This document shows, piece after piece, positions 28,885 to 37,883 of a stretch of 60,941 nucleotides of DNA (positions are counted from its first letter, which is position 1; every line of letters starts with the position of its first letter). The notes under the pieces were generated by a model. The model had not been told where the DNA came from, ran no database searches, and worked only from the letters and a program-made list of their open reading frames with translations. Both the position numbers and the translations under genes were made by a program. Location: the NCBI GenBank assembly GCA_016711875.1, contig JADJSD010000012.1, forward strand, positions 1 through 60,941. Reading direction: 5' to 3'. Source of the stretch: Betaproteobacteria bacterium. GTDB lineage: Bacteria > Pseudomonadota > Gammaproteobacteria > Burkholderiales > Usitatibacteraceae.

Positions 28885-30258
28885 TCAGTCGATGCCGAGC
28901 CGATCGAGCCGGTAGCGCAGGCTGCGGAAGGTGATCCCGAGCAGCTTCGCCGCGGCCGTCTTGTTGTAACGCGTGGCCTCCAGTGCCTTCATGATGGCTT
29001 CGCGCTCCACCTGGTCCAGGAAGTCGTGCAGCGGCAGGCCGCGCGTGCCCACCGCGCCGTCGGCGGCGGCCGCGGACTTCTCGCGCGGCGTGGCCTGCGT
29101 GAGATACAGATCGGTCTCCCGGATGGCGTTGTCGCTGCACAGGGCCATGGCGCGCTCGAGGATGTTCTCGAGCTCGCGCACGTTGCCGGGAAAGTCGTAG
29201 CGGCGAAGGGCCAGCATCGCCTCCTCGGTGAACTCCGGCCGCGGGTTGCCGGACTGGCGCGCGAGGCGCCCCATGATCTCCTCGACCATCCGCGGGACGT
29301 CCTCGGGAATCTCGCGCAGCGAGGGCATCTTGAGCTCGATGACGTTCAGGCGGTAGAAGAGGTCCTGGCGGAACTCGCCCGCGTCCACCTGCTGCGAGAG
29401 GTTGCGGTGCGTGGCCGAGATGATGCGCACGTCGATCGCGTCCTCCTGCGTGTCGCCCACGCGGCGGACCTTCTTCTCCTGGATCACGCGCAGCAGTTTC
29501 ACCTGCATCGCGAGGGGCAGGTCGCCCACCTCGTCCAGGAACAGCGTGCCCTTCTGCGCGGCCTGCAGGAAGCCGATGCGGTCGCTGTCCGCGCCGGTGA
29601 AGGCGCCCTTGCGGAAGCCGAAGAACTCGCTCTCCATGAGGTTCTCGGGGATGGCGCCGCAGTTGACCGCGACGAAGGGCTCCGCGGCCCGGGCCGAGCC
29701 CAGGTGGATGAGGCGTGCGGCCACTTCCTTGCCGCTGCCGGACTCGCCCGTGATGTAGACGGGCGCCTGCGAGCGCGCGAGGCGCTGGATCATCTCCCGC
29801 GCCCGCAGGATCGGCGCCGATTCGCCGATGAGCCGCGGGGTGCCGGGCGAAGCGGTCTCGCCGATGGAGACGCGGCGCTGGTGCACGGGCCGGGGGAGCT
29901 TCAGCGCGCTCATCACGAGCGGGCGCAGCTGGTCGAGCTTGATGGGCTTGGAGAGATAGTCGAAGGCGCCGGCCTTGAGCGCCGCCACCGCGTTCTCCGT
30001 CGACCCGTAGGCGGTGATCACCGCGACGGGCGTGTTGCCGTAGTGCTCCGCGATGTGGCGCAGCACGTCGAGCCCCTCGCCGTCCGGCAGGCGCATGTCG
30101 GTGAGCGCGAGGTCGTAGCTGCGCGCCTCGAGGGCCGTCTTCGCCTCGGCCACGCTCGAGGCGGTGTCGGCGTCCACGCCCATGCGCGAAAGGGTGAGGA
30201 CCAGCAGTTCGCGGATGTCCGCCTCGTCGTCGACAACCAGGACTGCGCGGTTCGCCAT
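28885..30258 (-). CDS. pilR: Sigma-54-dependent response regulator, PilR type
   Basis: A 457-residue NtrC-family activator. The receiver (1-120) has VVDDEAD, phosphoacceptor Asp in LALTDMRLPDGEGL and Lys in LSKPIKLDQL. The AAA+ domain has Walker A GESGSGKEV, the sigma-54 contact loop FRKGAFTGAD and arginine fingers. The Fis-type helix-turn-helix closes the protein (YNKTAAAKLLGITFRSLRYR). With PilS it controls pilA and other sigma-54 promoters for type IV pili. It begins directly after the pilS stop with no gap. No pilA gene lies in the window. Confidence 0.92.
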   Translation of the reverse strand: MANRAVLVVDDEADIRELLVLTLSRMGVDADTASSVAEAKTALEARSYDLALTDMRLPDGEGLDVLRHIAEHYGNTPVAVITAYGSTENAVAALKAGAFDYLSKPIKLDQLRPLVMSALKLPRPVHQRRVSIGETASPGTPRLIGESAPILRAREMIQRLARSQAPVYITGESGSGKEVAARLIHLGSARAAEPFVAVNCGAIPENLMESEFFGFRKGAFTGADSDRIGFLQAAQKGTLFLDEVGDLPLAMQVKLLRVIQEKKVRRVGDTQEDAIDVRIISATHRNLSQQVDAGEFRQDLFYRLNVIELKMPSLREIPEDVPRMVEEIMGRLARQSGNPRPEFTEEAMLALRRYDFPGNVRELENILERAMALCSDNAIRETDLYLTQATPREKSAAAADGAVGTRGLPLHDFLDQVEREAIMKALEATRYNKTAAAKLLGITFRSLRYRLDRLGID

Positions 30259-31890
30259 CTAGGCTCCCTTCACGGTGAGGCGGAACCGGGCGCCCGGCCC
30301 GCCTTCGATGTATTCGAGGCGCGCGCCGTTGCCTTCGGCCAGCTCGCGCGCGATGTAGAGGCCGAGTCCCGTGCCCTGGGCCTCGGTGGTGAAGAAGGGC
30401 TCGAAGAGGTGCGCGGCGTCCTTGGGCGCGACGCCCGGGCCGTCGTCCGAGACCTCCACCGCCAGCGTGCCGAGCGCGAGGCCCGGGCTGATGCCGATGC
30501 GGATGGAGCCGGGCGTGCGCGTGCCGTGGCGCCAGGCGTTGCGCACGAGGTTCCACATGACCTGGTCGAGGTGCTGCCGGTCGAAGAGCAGGTGCTGCAC
30601 GGTGCGCACCTCGGTCGCGATCACGTCGGCGGGCGCCTTCTCGCCCACGCGCCAGTTCTCGGCGAACTGCGCGAGCCAGCCGCGCGGCTCGATGGCCTCC
30701 GGCTCGGCACGGTCGCGGCGGTTGAGGTAGAGCACTTCCTCGACGATGCGATCGAGCCGGTGGACGTTGTCGCGGATGATGCGCGTGAGGCGCTCGTCGC
30801 CCGCGTTGCCCGCGGCACCCTCGGCCAGCAGCTCCGCGGCGTGGTTGATCGAGGAAAGGGGATTGCGGATCTCGTGCGCGATGGAAGCGGTGAGGCGCCC
30901 CAGGGCCACGAGTTTCATCTGCCGCGCCTGCTCGCGCATGCGGCCCACGTTCTCCACGAACACCACCGTGGGCGGCGGGTCGCCCGTGCCGATGGCGACG
31001 AAGTGCAGCGCCAGCTCGGCCTGGGAGCGCGGCGCCTGGAACTGCAGGAGGCCCGTCTCGGGCCCGCGGCGCCAATCAGCCAGCAGGCGCGCGATGTCCG
31101 GCGAGTAATCCGCCAGGAGCGGGCGCGAACCCGCCGGGATGGGCCCGAGCAGCTGCACGACGCGCGGGTTGTGCTGGCGGATGGTGCCTTCCGGGTCGAC
31201 GACGAGCATGCCGTCCTGCATGTCGCGGATGACGAGCTCGTTGATCTGCGAGAGGTTCGCGAGGTCGATGGTGCGCTGCTCGGCGAGCGTCTCGCTGGTG
31301 CGCGCGTAGCGGGCGAGCGTCCAGCCCAGGCCCGCGGTCGCGAAGAGCGCCATGCTGGTGAGGCCGGCCTGCACGAAGTCCGCCGGTGGCGCGTCGTAGC
31401 GGAAGACCTGGAAGGTCTGCTCCAGGAGGATCGAAAGCGCGCCCACCGCGGCGTGGAAGAAGACGAGGCGGCCGCGCGTGATGAGGCCGGCGCCCGCGAG
31501 CGAGATGAGGAGCGTCACGCCCAGGCCCGAGCGCACGCCGCCGCTCGTGTGCATGAGCACCACCATCGCCACCACGTCCAGGAAGACGGCGGCCGTCACC
31601 TGGAGGGGAATGGAGGGCTCGCGCATCAGCGCGGGCACGAGGAGCAGCACCGAGAAGAGGGCGTAGGCGGCCAGCGTCACGATGGCGAGGCCCGGCCACT
31701 GGCTCCCCAGCTGGAAGATGCCGTTGGCGAAGAGGTAGGCCGACGCGAGGACCAGGGACAGCGCGACGCGGTAGACGGCGAAGACGAGCAGCGACTTCCA
31801 CCCCGCGTCGTCGCTGATGGCCGCGAGCGCCGACCCTTCGGCGCTCTTCGGGGGCGCGAGGGAGGCCGGGGCGGGGGCCGTGCTGCTCAT
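30259..31890 (-). CDS. pilS: Membrane sensor histidine kinase, PilS type
   Basis: A 543-residue inner-membrane kinase. About six hydrophobic helices fill residues 30-205 (for example SLLVFAVYRVALSLVLASAY). A PAS domain (NELVIRDMQDGMLVVDPEG) follows, then HisKA with H-box ASIAHEIRNPLSSI and HATPase with DDGPGV and GTGLGLYIAREL. The layout matches PilS, which senses pilin in the membrane. Start ATG 31890 overlaps the PP0621-family stop (ATGA). Confidence 0.92.
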   Translation of the reverse strand: MSSTAPAPASLAPPKSAEGSALAAISDDAGWKSLLVFAVYRVALSLVLASAYLFANGIFQLGSQWPGLAIVTLAAYALFSVLLLVPALMREPSIPLQVTAAVFLDVVAMVVLMHTSGGVRSGLGVTLLISLAGAGLITRGRLVFFHAAVGALSILLEQTFQVFRYDAPPADFVQAGLTSMALFATAGLGWTLARYARTSETLAEQRTIDLANLSQINELVIRDMQDGMLVVDPEGTIRQHNPRVVQLLGPIPAGSRPLLADYSPDIARLLADWRRGPETGLLQFQAPRSQAELALHFVAIGTGDPPPTVVFVENVGRMREQARQMKLVALGRLTASIAHEIRNPLSSINHAAELLAEGAAGNAGDERLTRIIRDNVHRLDRIVEEVLYLNRRDRAEPEAIEPRGWLAQFAENWRVGEKAPADVIATEVRTVQHLLFDRQHLDQVMWNLVRNAWRHGTRTPGSIRIGISPGLALGTLAVEVSDDGPGVAPKDAAHLFEPFFTTEAQGTGLGLYIARELAEGNGARLEYIEGGPGARFRLTVKGA

Positions 31891-32135
31891 CCGGCGTGCT
31901 TGCAGCTCTTCGGGTCGCGGCAGGTGACGCGGCCGCCTTCTTCCTTCGATTCGCTGCGGGGCATGTTCACGCCGCACACGGCGCAGGCGACGAGATCGTC
32001 GGGGCTCGCGTCGCCGCCCGGGCGCGCGACCGGGGGCTCGTCCTTGCCCTTGTCCTTCAGCTGCGACTTGAAGAAGCCGCGGAACAGGGCGTAGATCACG
32101 AACCCGATGACGAGGAGCAGCAGGATGCGGGCCAC
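31887..32135 (-). CDS. PP0621-family small membrane-anchored Cys protein
   Basis: An 82-residue protein with one N-terminal membrane helix (ARILLLLVIGFVIYALFRGF). A charged linker and a cytoplasmic four-Cys module follow (CAVCGVNMP and TCRDPKSC), likely binding a metal. The family is conserved upstream of pilS in beta- and gammaproteobacteria, but its role is not known. It is the first gene of the pilSR operon. The gap to the repeat array (32136-32184) should hold the promoter. Confidence 0.8.
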   Translation of the reverse strand: MARILLLLVIGFVIYALFRGFFKSQLKDKGKDEPPVARPGGDASPDDLVACAVCGVNMPRSESKEEGGRVTCRDPKSCKHAG

Positions 32136-32184
32136 GGTGCGTCCGATGGGAGCGTGGAAGACAGGGGAATTCTAGCTGAAGGGG

Positions 32185-32369
32185 CTGAAGGGGACGCACA
32201 CCTTCAGGACGGCTGAAGGCACACCTTCAGGACGGCTGAAGGGGACGCACACCTTCAGGACGGCTGAAGGGGACGCACACCTTCAGGACGGCTGAAGGGG
32301 ACGCACACCTTCAGGACGGCTGAACGTGTGCGTCCCCTTCAATCGGGGTGAAGGTGTGCGTCCCCTTCA
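32185..32369. repeat. 28-bp tandem repeat array with inverted end copies (GGGGACGCACACC family)
   Basis: Five head-to-tail copies of a 28-bp unit starting CTGAAGGGGACGCACACC occupy 32185-32319. The second copy (32213-32235) has lost 5 bp. Two inverted copies of GGTGTGCGTCCCCTTCA type follow (about 32322-32369), so the array can fold into a large hairpin. The last inverted copy contains the stop codon of the sensor kinase gene. It lies between the divergently read-in pilSR promoter and the kinase. No spacers are present, so it is not CRISPR. Confidence 0.9.
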
Positions 32370-33980
32370 GCCGCCGGGGAAGTCGGCCTCGAAGCGCACG
32401 CCCCGCCCGGCGGGAAGGTTGCGGGCGCGGACGCTGCCGCCGTGGAACTCCGCCACCAGCCGGACGATGGCGAGGCCGAGGCCCAGGTGCCCGCCATGGG
32501 ACTGGCCTTCCGGCCGCACGCTCACCATCGAATCGAAGAGGCGCGGCAACAGGTCGGGGTCGATGGCCGGCCCGTCGTTCTCCACGGCGATGCGGCAAAA
32601 GCCCCCCGCCCGCTCGAGCGAGACGCGGATGGCCGTGCCAGCCGGCGCGAAGTCGCGCGCGTTCTCGACCAGCTTGTCGAGGAGCTGCGCGATGGCATCG
32701 GGCACGCCGTGGGCGGGCAGGGACCCGGCCGGCACCGCGGCCTCGAAAGCCTGGTCCGGATACGCCGCCCGGTATCCCTCGACGCAGCCGCGAACGACCG
32801 CGGCCAGGTCGAACGCCTCCCGCTCGGCCGATTCGAGCATCTTCTCGAGGCGCGTTCCTTCCGACAGGCGCGAGATGATGCGCGAGAGCCGCTCCACGCC
32901 CTCGCCCGCCCGGTCCAGGTACACGCGCGGCGCATCCGTCGGCAGCTCGGCCCGCAGGTTGTCGAGCGAGGAGCGCACCACGGCCACCGGCGTGCGCAGT
33001 TCGTGCGACAGCCGCCCGGCCATCTGTTCCAGGTAGCGGTTGTAGCCCGCCAGGCGCTCGAGCACCGCGGCCATGGAGCGCTCCAGGTCGCCGATCTCGT
33101 CCTTCGCACCCGTCACGGTGATGGCGCCCCGGATGCGGCCCTGCGCGTCGATGGCGGTCTCGGCCTGCGCATGCAGGCGCCGGATGCGCGTGGCAAGCCG
33201 CGTGGCGAAGAAAAGGAGTGCGCCGAAGACACCGAGGCACACCGCGAGCGTCACGGCGATCAGGTTCTCGAGCGCCGATTCCTTGAGCAGCTGGATGGAC
33301 GCGGTCGTCTCCTCCACCACCACCGCGCCCACGATGTCGTCGCCCACGAAGACGGGCTGCGCCGCGGACAGGATCGCGACCTCCCGGTCCTTCGTGCCGC
33401 GCCAGGTCGTCGACGACACGCCTATCAGCGCCTTGTCGATCTGCGCGCGCACGGGCCGCGTCTCGTCGCCCGCCGGCAATTGCGGCGCCGACACCACGAG
33501 CGAGATCACGGGCTTCATCCAGCCGGCGACCGGCGTTCGCGTCTTCACGGCGCGGGCCGGCGGCGGCTCCTTGAGCGTGCCCGAAAGGCCGCGCACCCGC
33601 GAGCGCGCATCCACCACCCACAGGCGCGAGGCGCGCCGCCCCATGATGTCGAGGAAGCGCTCGATCTCCTCGCTGGGCGCGTAGGCGCGTCCCAGGCTCG
33701 CGGCCGCATCGGGATCGGCCGCGGCGAAGAGCCCCACGATGCGCCGGCGCTCGTCGGCCTCCGGGTCGTCCGGCGGCCCGCCCTTGGGAAAGAGCGCCTC
33801 GCGATCGGAAAGCGCCGAGGCCACCGCGCGCGCGGTGACGGCGATGTCCTGCTCCTGCGAAGCGCGCAGGAACGCTTCCATCCGCGCGATGAACTGCAGC
33901 GCGAGGACGGGGATGGCGAGGAGCGCGAGCGCCGCGAGGGCGAGTCGCCAGCGGATGCCGTGCGGAAACCGCGGGCCCAA
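32367..33980 (-). CDS. pdsS: Sensor histidine kinase of the dedicated sortase system (PdsS-like)
   Basis: A 537-residue membrane kinase with an N-terminal helix (WRLALAALALLAIPVLALQF) and a periplasmic sensor domain (about 40-255). A second helix (LENLIAVTLAVCLGVFGALLFF), HAMP, HisKA with H-box GRLSHELRTPVAVV, and HATPase with a diverged N-box (DKLVENARDFAP) and GGHLGLGLAI complete it. Neighbourhood identifies it as the kinase that accompanies class GN sortases. Start is probably TTG 33980, since no ATG or GTG lies between the upstream stop and the first helix; it has no clear ribosome site. The stop codon TGA lies inside the repeat array. Confidence 0.78.
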   Translation of the reverse strand: MGPRFPHGIRWRLALAALALLAIPVLALQFIARMEAFLRASQEQDIAVTARAVASALSDREALFPKGGPPDDPEADERRRIVGLFAAADPDAAASLGRAYAPSEEIERFLDIMGRRASRLWVVDARSRVRGLSGTLKEPPPARAVKTRTPVAGWMKPVISLVVSAPQLPAGDETRPVRAQIDKALIGVSSTTWRGTKDREVAILSAAQPVFVGDDIVGAVVVEETTASIQLLKESALENLIAVTLAVCLGVFGALLFFATRLATRIRRLHAQAETAIDAQGRIRGAITVTGAKDEIGDLERSMAAVLERLAGYNRYLEQMAGRLSHELRTPVAVVRSSLDNLRAELPTDAPRVYLDRAGEGVERLSRIISRLSEGTRLEKMLESAEREAFDLAAVVRGCVEGYRAAYPDQAFEAAVPAGSLPAHGVPDAIAQLLDKLVENARDFAPAGTAIRVSLERAGGFCRIAVENDGPAIDPDLLPRLFDSMVSVRPEGQSHGGHLGLGLAIVRLVAEFHGGSVRARNLPAGRGVRFEADFPGG

Positions 33981-33985
33981 GGCGG

Positions 33986-34876
33986 CTAGTCCAGCGGCAG
34001 GGCGAACGACAGCGACCAGAAGCGCATCGTGTAGGGCTGGCGCGCGAGCTCGTGCGATTCCTGCACGAGCGCGAAACTCGTCGTTCCCCAGGCCGCCGAC
34101 CACGAGGCGCCGGCGGCATAGCGCGCCACGGCATTCTCGCGATCGAGGTCCGCGCCCGGATCGCCCGCATTGCGCACGAGGAGCCGGTTGCGCAGGACGC
34201 CACGCACGCTGGCGCCGGCGAAGGCCGCGAACCCGAGCGCCTTGCCGGCGTTCGTCACGGGCGTGGAAGCGAGGCGCAGGGCTTCGCTGTAGGGCGCCCC
34301 GGCCGCCCCCCAGCGGACCTCGGCCCCGGCATGCACGTGGCTCGCCACCGTGCCCAGGCTCACGCCCGCGTGGCCCGCGAGAGCGAGGGGCATCGTGTCC
34401 GAGACGGGGAGCCGGCGCGTCGCGGTGGCGCCCACCGAGCCGTCGAACCGGTCGTGCAGCTGGCGGGACCAATCGGTCGCGGGCGACGAGATGAAGCGGT
34501 GGAAGAAGTCCTGCGCCTCCTCGCCCAGCGCCGAGGGGCCGGTGACGCCGGCGGAGGCTTCGAGCGTGTCGAGCCGCCCGTCGTTGCCCGAATGCCGGGC
34601 ACCGAAGAGCAGCAACCGCCCCGCGTAGGGGCGACCGGCGAGCGCCTGCGGATCGACCTTCGTGTCGGGCGTGAAGATCTGCTGGACGATCCCCAGCTCC
34701 CAGCGCGGCGCATCGGGCACGCGCGTCTCCCCCAGGTGCGAGAGGCGCACGCCGCTCGTGTAGCCGCGGTCCGTGCCGAACCCGGAATCGTTCTGGGCGG
34801 TGAACTGGAGGGAATCGGCGGACGCCAGGGCCGGCAAGAGGGCGCAGGCGGCGAGCAGCCGGCAACGAAAGCTCAA
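33986..34876 (-). CDS. LpxR-like lipid A 3'-O-deacylase family outer-membrane protein
   Basis: A 296-residue outer-membrane barrel with a signal peptide (FRCRLLAACALLPALASA) and the LpxR/DUF2219 signatures QNDSGFGTDRGYTSGVRLSH (active-site Asn-Asp region) and GPSALGEEAQDFFHRFI with a following W-x-x-Q-L. LpxR removes the 3'-acyloxyacyl group from lipid A in a calcium-dependent way. TTG 34876 is the likely start: it follows GGAAGGAGGCGGC and overlaps the regulator stop as TTGA. It sits between the sortase-system response regulator and kinase genes, suggesting that lipid A remodelling is part of that response. Confidence 0.85.
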   Translation of the reverse strand: MSFRCRLLAACALLPALASADSLQFTAQNDSGFGTDRGYTSGVRLSHLGETRVPDAPRWELGIVQQIFTPDTKVDPQALAGRPYAGRLLLFGARHSGNDGRLDTLEASAGVTGPSALGEEAQDFFHRFISSPATDWSRQLHDRFDGSVGATATRRLPVSDTMPLALAGHAGVSLGTVASHVHAGAEVRWGAAGAPYSEALRLASTPVTNAGKALGFAAFAGASVRGVLRNRLLVRNAGDPGADLDRENAVARYAAGASWSAAWGTTSFALVQESHELARQPYTMRFWSLSFALPLD

Positions 34877-35568
34877 GCCGCCTCCTTCCACCGGTAGCCC
34901 ATGCCGTAGACCGTGTCGATCGCGTCGAAGGCCGCATCCACCGCGAGGAACTTCTTGCGGATGCGCTTCACGTGCGAGGTGATGGTGCCGTCGTCGACGA
35001 CCATCTCCGCGTCGCGCATGAGCGTGTCGCGGTCCTTCACGTGGCCGGGGTGGCGCGCGAGCGAGCGCACCATCCAGAACTCGGTGACGGTGAGGTCGAC
35101 GGCCTTGCCGCCCCACAGGGCCGTCATGCGGGCCGCGTCCAGCTCCAGCGCGCCGCGGACCAGGCGCTCGTCGTCCTTCGAAGGCTCGCGGGCCGCCTCG
35201 ACCCGACGGAAGAGCGCCGCGATGCGCGCAAGCAGGTGCGGCAGGCTCGCGTCCTTGGTGAGGTAGTCGTCGGCGCCCAGCCGCAGGCCCGACACGATGT
35301 CGATGTCCGAATCGCGCGCCGACAGGAAGATGATCGGCAGCGTCGCCGACATCGCCCGCAGGTCGCGGCAGAGCGCGAAGCCGCCGTCGATCTCATGGGC
35401 GAGACCGATGTCGATGAGGGCGAGGTCCGGCAGGCGCGTGGCGAGCGAGCGCATGGCCTGCGGCCGGTCCGCGAAGGCCTGGACCTCGTAGCCGGCCCGC
35501 GCGAGGGCGTCGGCGTAATTCTGGCGGATGGTGGCGTCGTCTTCGACGAGCGCGATGCGTCGGGGCAT
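34873..35568 (-). CDS. pdsR: Response regulator of the dedicated sortase system (PdsR-like)
   Basis: A 231-residue OmpR/PhoB-type regulator. The receiver has LVEDDATIRQNYADALARAG, phosphoacceptor Asp in LALIDIGLAHEIDGG and the Lys in ADDYLTKDASLPHLLAR. The C-terminal winged helix has LTVTEFWMVRSLARHPGHV and TITSHVKRIRKKF. The block IDGGFALCRDLR is characteristic of the regulator paired with proteobacterial class GN sortases. ATG 35568 is chosen over upstream in-frame starts by homology. Divergent from the sortase target gene, 170 bp away, which it probably controls. Confidence 0.86.
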   Translation of the reverse strand: MPRRIALVEDDATIRQNYADALARAGYEVQAFADRPQAMRSLATRLPDLALIDIGLAHEIDGGFALCRDLRAMSATLPIIFLSARDSDIDIVSGLRLGADDYLTKDASLPHLLARIAALFRRVEAAREPSKDDERLVRGALELDAARMTALWGGKAVDLTVTEFWMVRSLARHPGHVKDRDTLMRDAEMVVDDGTITSHVKRIRKKFLAVDAAFDAIDTVYGMGYRWKEAA

Positions 35569-35580
35569 GGCCGGATTATC

Positions 35581-35592
35581 GCGGAAATCCGC
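35581..35592. promoter_or_regulatory. Palindrome in the divergent pdsR/target gap
   Basis: GCGGAAATCCGC, 5-bp arms around AA, lies 12 bp before the pdsR start in the 35569-35738 divergent gap. It could be an operator. OmpR-type regulators usually bind direct repeats, so support is weak. Nothing else clear is seen in this gap. Confidence 0.3.
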
Positions 35593-35738
35593 CTGCCGGC
35601 GCTCCCCCGCGCGGCCCCTGCCATCTTGTTGCCACATTTGCTCGCCGCCTTTCCCCTTTGCCCCCCGGTTGGCGCCCTCGCCCGGGCGCGGAATCGATCC
35701 TGCCGAATGGGTCGGCGAAAAACAAGAAAGGGACGGGC

Positions 35739-37883
35739 ATGAAGGCGGGAACGGGCGGATACCGGCGTGGCATCGATTCGGCGCTGGCGGATTTCCTGGA
35801 ACTCACGGGCAAGGCGGTGCTGGGGGGCGTGGTAGCGAGCCTCGTGCTGGCGGCGCTCGCCCTGCTGCTCGCCTCCAACGCCCAGGCGCAGGTGAAGATC
35901 AACGACGCGAAGGCGGGCACCCTGCTCTTTCGCACCGGCACCGAAGGCCTCTTCGAGGCCGCCCCCACCGTCGAGACCGACGTCGCGATCCAGGTGACCG
36001 GCCTCATCGCCCGCACCCGCGTCGCGCAGACCTTCCAGAACCCGGGCACCGACTGGGTGGAAGGCGTCTACGTCTTCCCGCTGCCCGAGAACGCCGCCGT
36101 GGACCGCATGCGCCTTCGCATCGGCGAGCGGATCCTCGAGGGCCAGATCCGCGAGAAGGGCGAGGCCCGGCGCGAGTACGCCAAGGCCGTGAGCGAGGGC
36201 CGCAAGGCCGCGCTCGTCGAGCAGCAGCGCCCCAACCTCTTCACGAACGCCGTGGCGAACATCGGCCCCGGGGAGATCGTGCGCGTGGTGATCGAATACC
36301 AGCAGACGCTCGCCTGGGAATCGGGCGAGGTGCGGCTGCGCTTCCCGCTCGCCGTCACGCGGCGCTACGTGCCCACCGGCGCGGCCCTCCCCGACGAGCC
36401 CAAGACCGTCGAGCCCCTCCTCGCCGCCGCCGCGCAGTCCGGCACCGTCTCGGACGCCGACGTCGAACCCCTGCTGCATCCCGACTACGCGCCGGCGTCG
36501 ACCGGGGCCGTGAACCCCGTCTCCATCACGGTCACGATCGACTCGGCCGTACCCCTCGCCAAGGTGGCGACCTCGTACCACGACACGTGGACGGAGAAGG
36601 CGTCCGCGAACCGCACGAAGGTCTACCTGCAGAAGGAGCAGAGCGAGGCCGACCGCGACTTCGAGCTGGTGTTCGCCCCGCAGGCGGGCCGCGAGCCCCA
36701 GGCCGCCGTCTACGGCGAGCGCCTGGGGGACACGGACTATGCCCTCCTCATGGGAACGCCGCCCGGAAGCGCCGCGGGCGACAAGGCGATGGACGCCATG
36801 CCGCGCGAGACCGTGTTCGTGATCGACACGTCCGGCTCGATGCAGGGGGCCTCGATGCAGCAGGCGAAGGAAGCGCTCCTCTACGGCCTCACGACGCTCG
36901 CCTCCCGCGACCGGTTCAACATCGTCGAGTTCAATTCCATCACGCGCCCGATGTGGCCCGACGCGCTGCCCGCCACCGCCGCGAACGTCGAGTCGGCCCG
37001 CCACTGGGTCACGCGCCTGAAGGCCGACGGCGGCACCGAGATGGCCGGCGCTCTCTCGTTCGCCCTCAACGGCCGCGAGAGCCCCGGCGTCCTGCGCCAG
37101 GTGATCTTCATCACCGACGGGGCCGTGGGCAACGAGGACGCGCTCTTCAAGCTCATCGCGCAGAAGCTGGGCGGCACGCGCCTCTTCACCGTCGGCATCG
37201 GCTCCGCGCCCAACGGGCACTTCATGGCGAAGGCCGCGCAGTTCGGCCGCGGCACCTTCACGTACATCGCGGACGGCCGCGAGGTGAACGAGAAGATGAC
37301 GAAGCTCTTCGCGAAGATCGACTCGCCGGTGCTTCGCGACGTGACGGTGAAGTGGCCCGACGGCTCGGCCGTCGAGACCTTCCCCGCGCGCGTCCCGGAC
37401 CTCTATCGCGGCGAGCCGGTGGTCGTGGCCGTCGCCGCCCCGCGCCTGGCCGGCACCGTGATCGTCTCGGGCCTGCGAGGCAACCAACCCTGGAGCGTGG
37501 CGCTCACGCCGGCGGCTTCGTCCCAGCCGGCCGGCGTGGGCGCCCTCTGGGCCAGGGCCAAGATCGCGAGCCTCATGGACGAGCTGCGCCTGGGCGCCGA
37601 CGAGGCCGTCATCCGTCCCGCCGTGCTCAAGGTGGCGATGGAGCACCGCCTCGTCTCGCGCTACACGAGCCTCGTGGCCGTGGACGTGACCCCCACGTCG
37701 CCCACGGGAGACCCGCGCGTCGCGATGGTGAGGACGTCCGCGCCGAATGCCGGCCCCGGCGAACTGCCGCAGACCGATGCGGAGACCACGCTGCACCTGC
37801 TGCTGGGCCTCATCGCCCTCGTCGCCGCCGGCCTCGTGACGTGGTTGGGCCGCGCGGCACCCGCCGACCGGAGGAACGCATGA
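35739..37883 (+). CDS. Sortase target protein with VIT and von Willebrand A domains
   Basis: A 714-residue secreted protein. An N-terminal hydrophobic signal (VLGGVVASLVLAALALLLAS) is followed by a VIT domain (about 50-180, with VYVFPLPENAAVDRMRLRIG) and a VWA domain with full MIDAS (VIDTSGSMQG, DGGTEM, FITDGAVGNE). The sorting signal at the end is LPQTD, then a hydrophobic stretch (LHLLLGLIALVAAGLVTWL), then RAAPADRR. This matches the marine proteobacterial sortase target family. ATG 35739 follows AAAGGGA. It overlaps the sortase start by 4 bases. It is probably anchored to a surface or periplasmic amine acceptor by the sortase. Confidence 0.92.
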   Translation: MKAGTGGYRRGIDSALADFLELTGKAVLGGVVASLVLAALALLLASNAQAQVKINDAKAGTLLFRTGTEGLFEAAPTVETDVAIQVTGLIARTRVAQTFQNPGTDWVEGVYVFPLPENAAVDRMRLRIGERILEGQIREKGEARREYAKAVSEGRKAALVEQQRPNLFTNAVANIGPGEIVRVVIEYQQTLAWESGEVRLRFPLAVTRRYVPTGAALPDEPKTVEPLLAAAAQSGTVSDADVEPLLHPDYAPASTGAVNPVSITVTIDSAVPLAKVATSYHDTWTEKASANRTKVYLQKEQSEADRDFELVFAPQAGREPQAAVYGERLGDTDYALLMGTPPGSAAGDKAMDAMPRETVFVIDTSGSMQGASMQQAKEALLYGLTTLASRDRFNIVEFNSITRPMWPDALPATAANVESARHWVTRLKADGGTEMAGALSFALNGRESPGVLRQVIFITDGAVGNEDALFKLIAQKLGGTRLFTVGIGSAPNGHFMAKAAQFGRGTFTYIADGREVNEKMTKLFAKIDSPVLRDVTVKWPDGSAVETFPARVPDLYRGEPVVVAVAAPRLAGTVIVSGLRGNQPWSVALTPAASSQPAGVGALWARAKIASLMDELRLGADEAVIRPAVLKVAMEHRLVSRYTSLVAVDVTPTSPTGDPRVAMVRTSAPNAGPGELPQTDAETTLHLLLGLIALVAAGLVTWLGRAAPADRRNA

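Noticed and set aside
28117..32094. Large plus-strand frames opposite pilR/pilS
   Set aside because: Shadow frames of GC-rich minus-strand genes; no ribosome sites or recognisable domains.
32185..32369. Short-spaced tandem repeats considered as a CRISPR array
   Set aside because: Units are contiguous with no unique spacers, end in inverted copies, and there are no cas genes.
33981..34937. Longer sensor kinase (856 residues) reading through the LpxR gene
   Set aside because: The extra part is an out-of-frame translation of LpxR, which has signal peptide, family motifs and a coupled start of its own.
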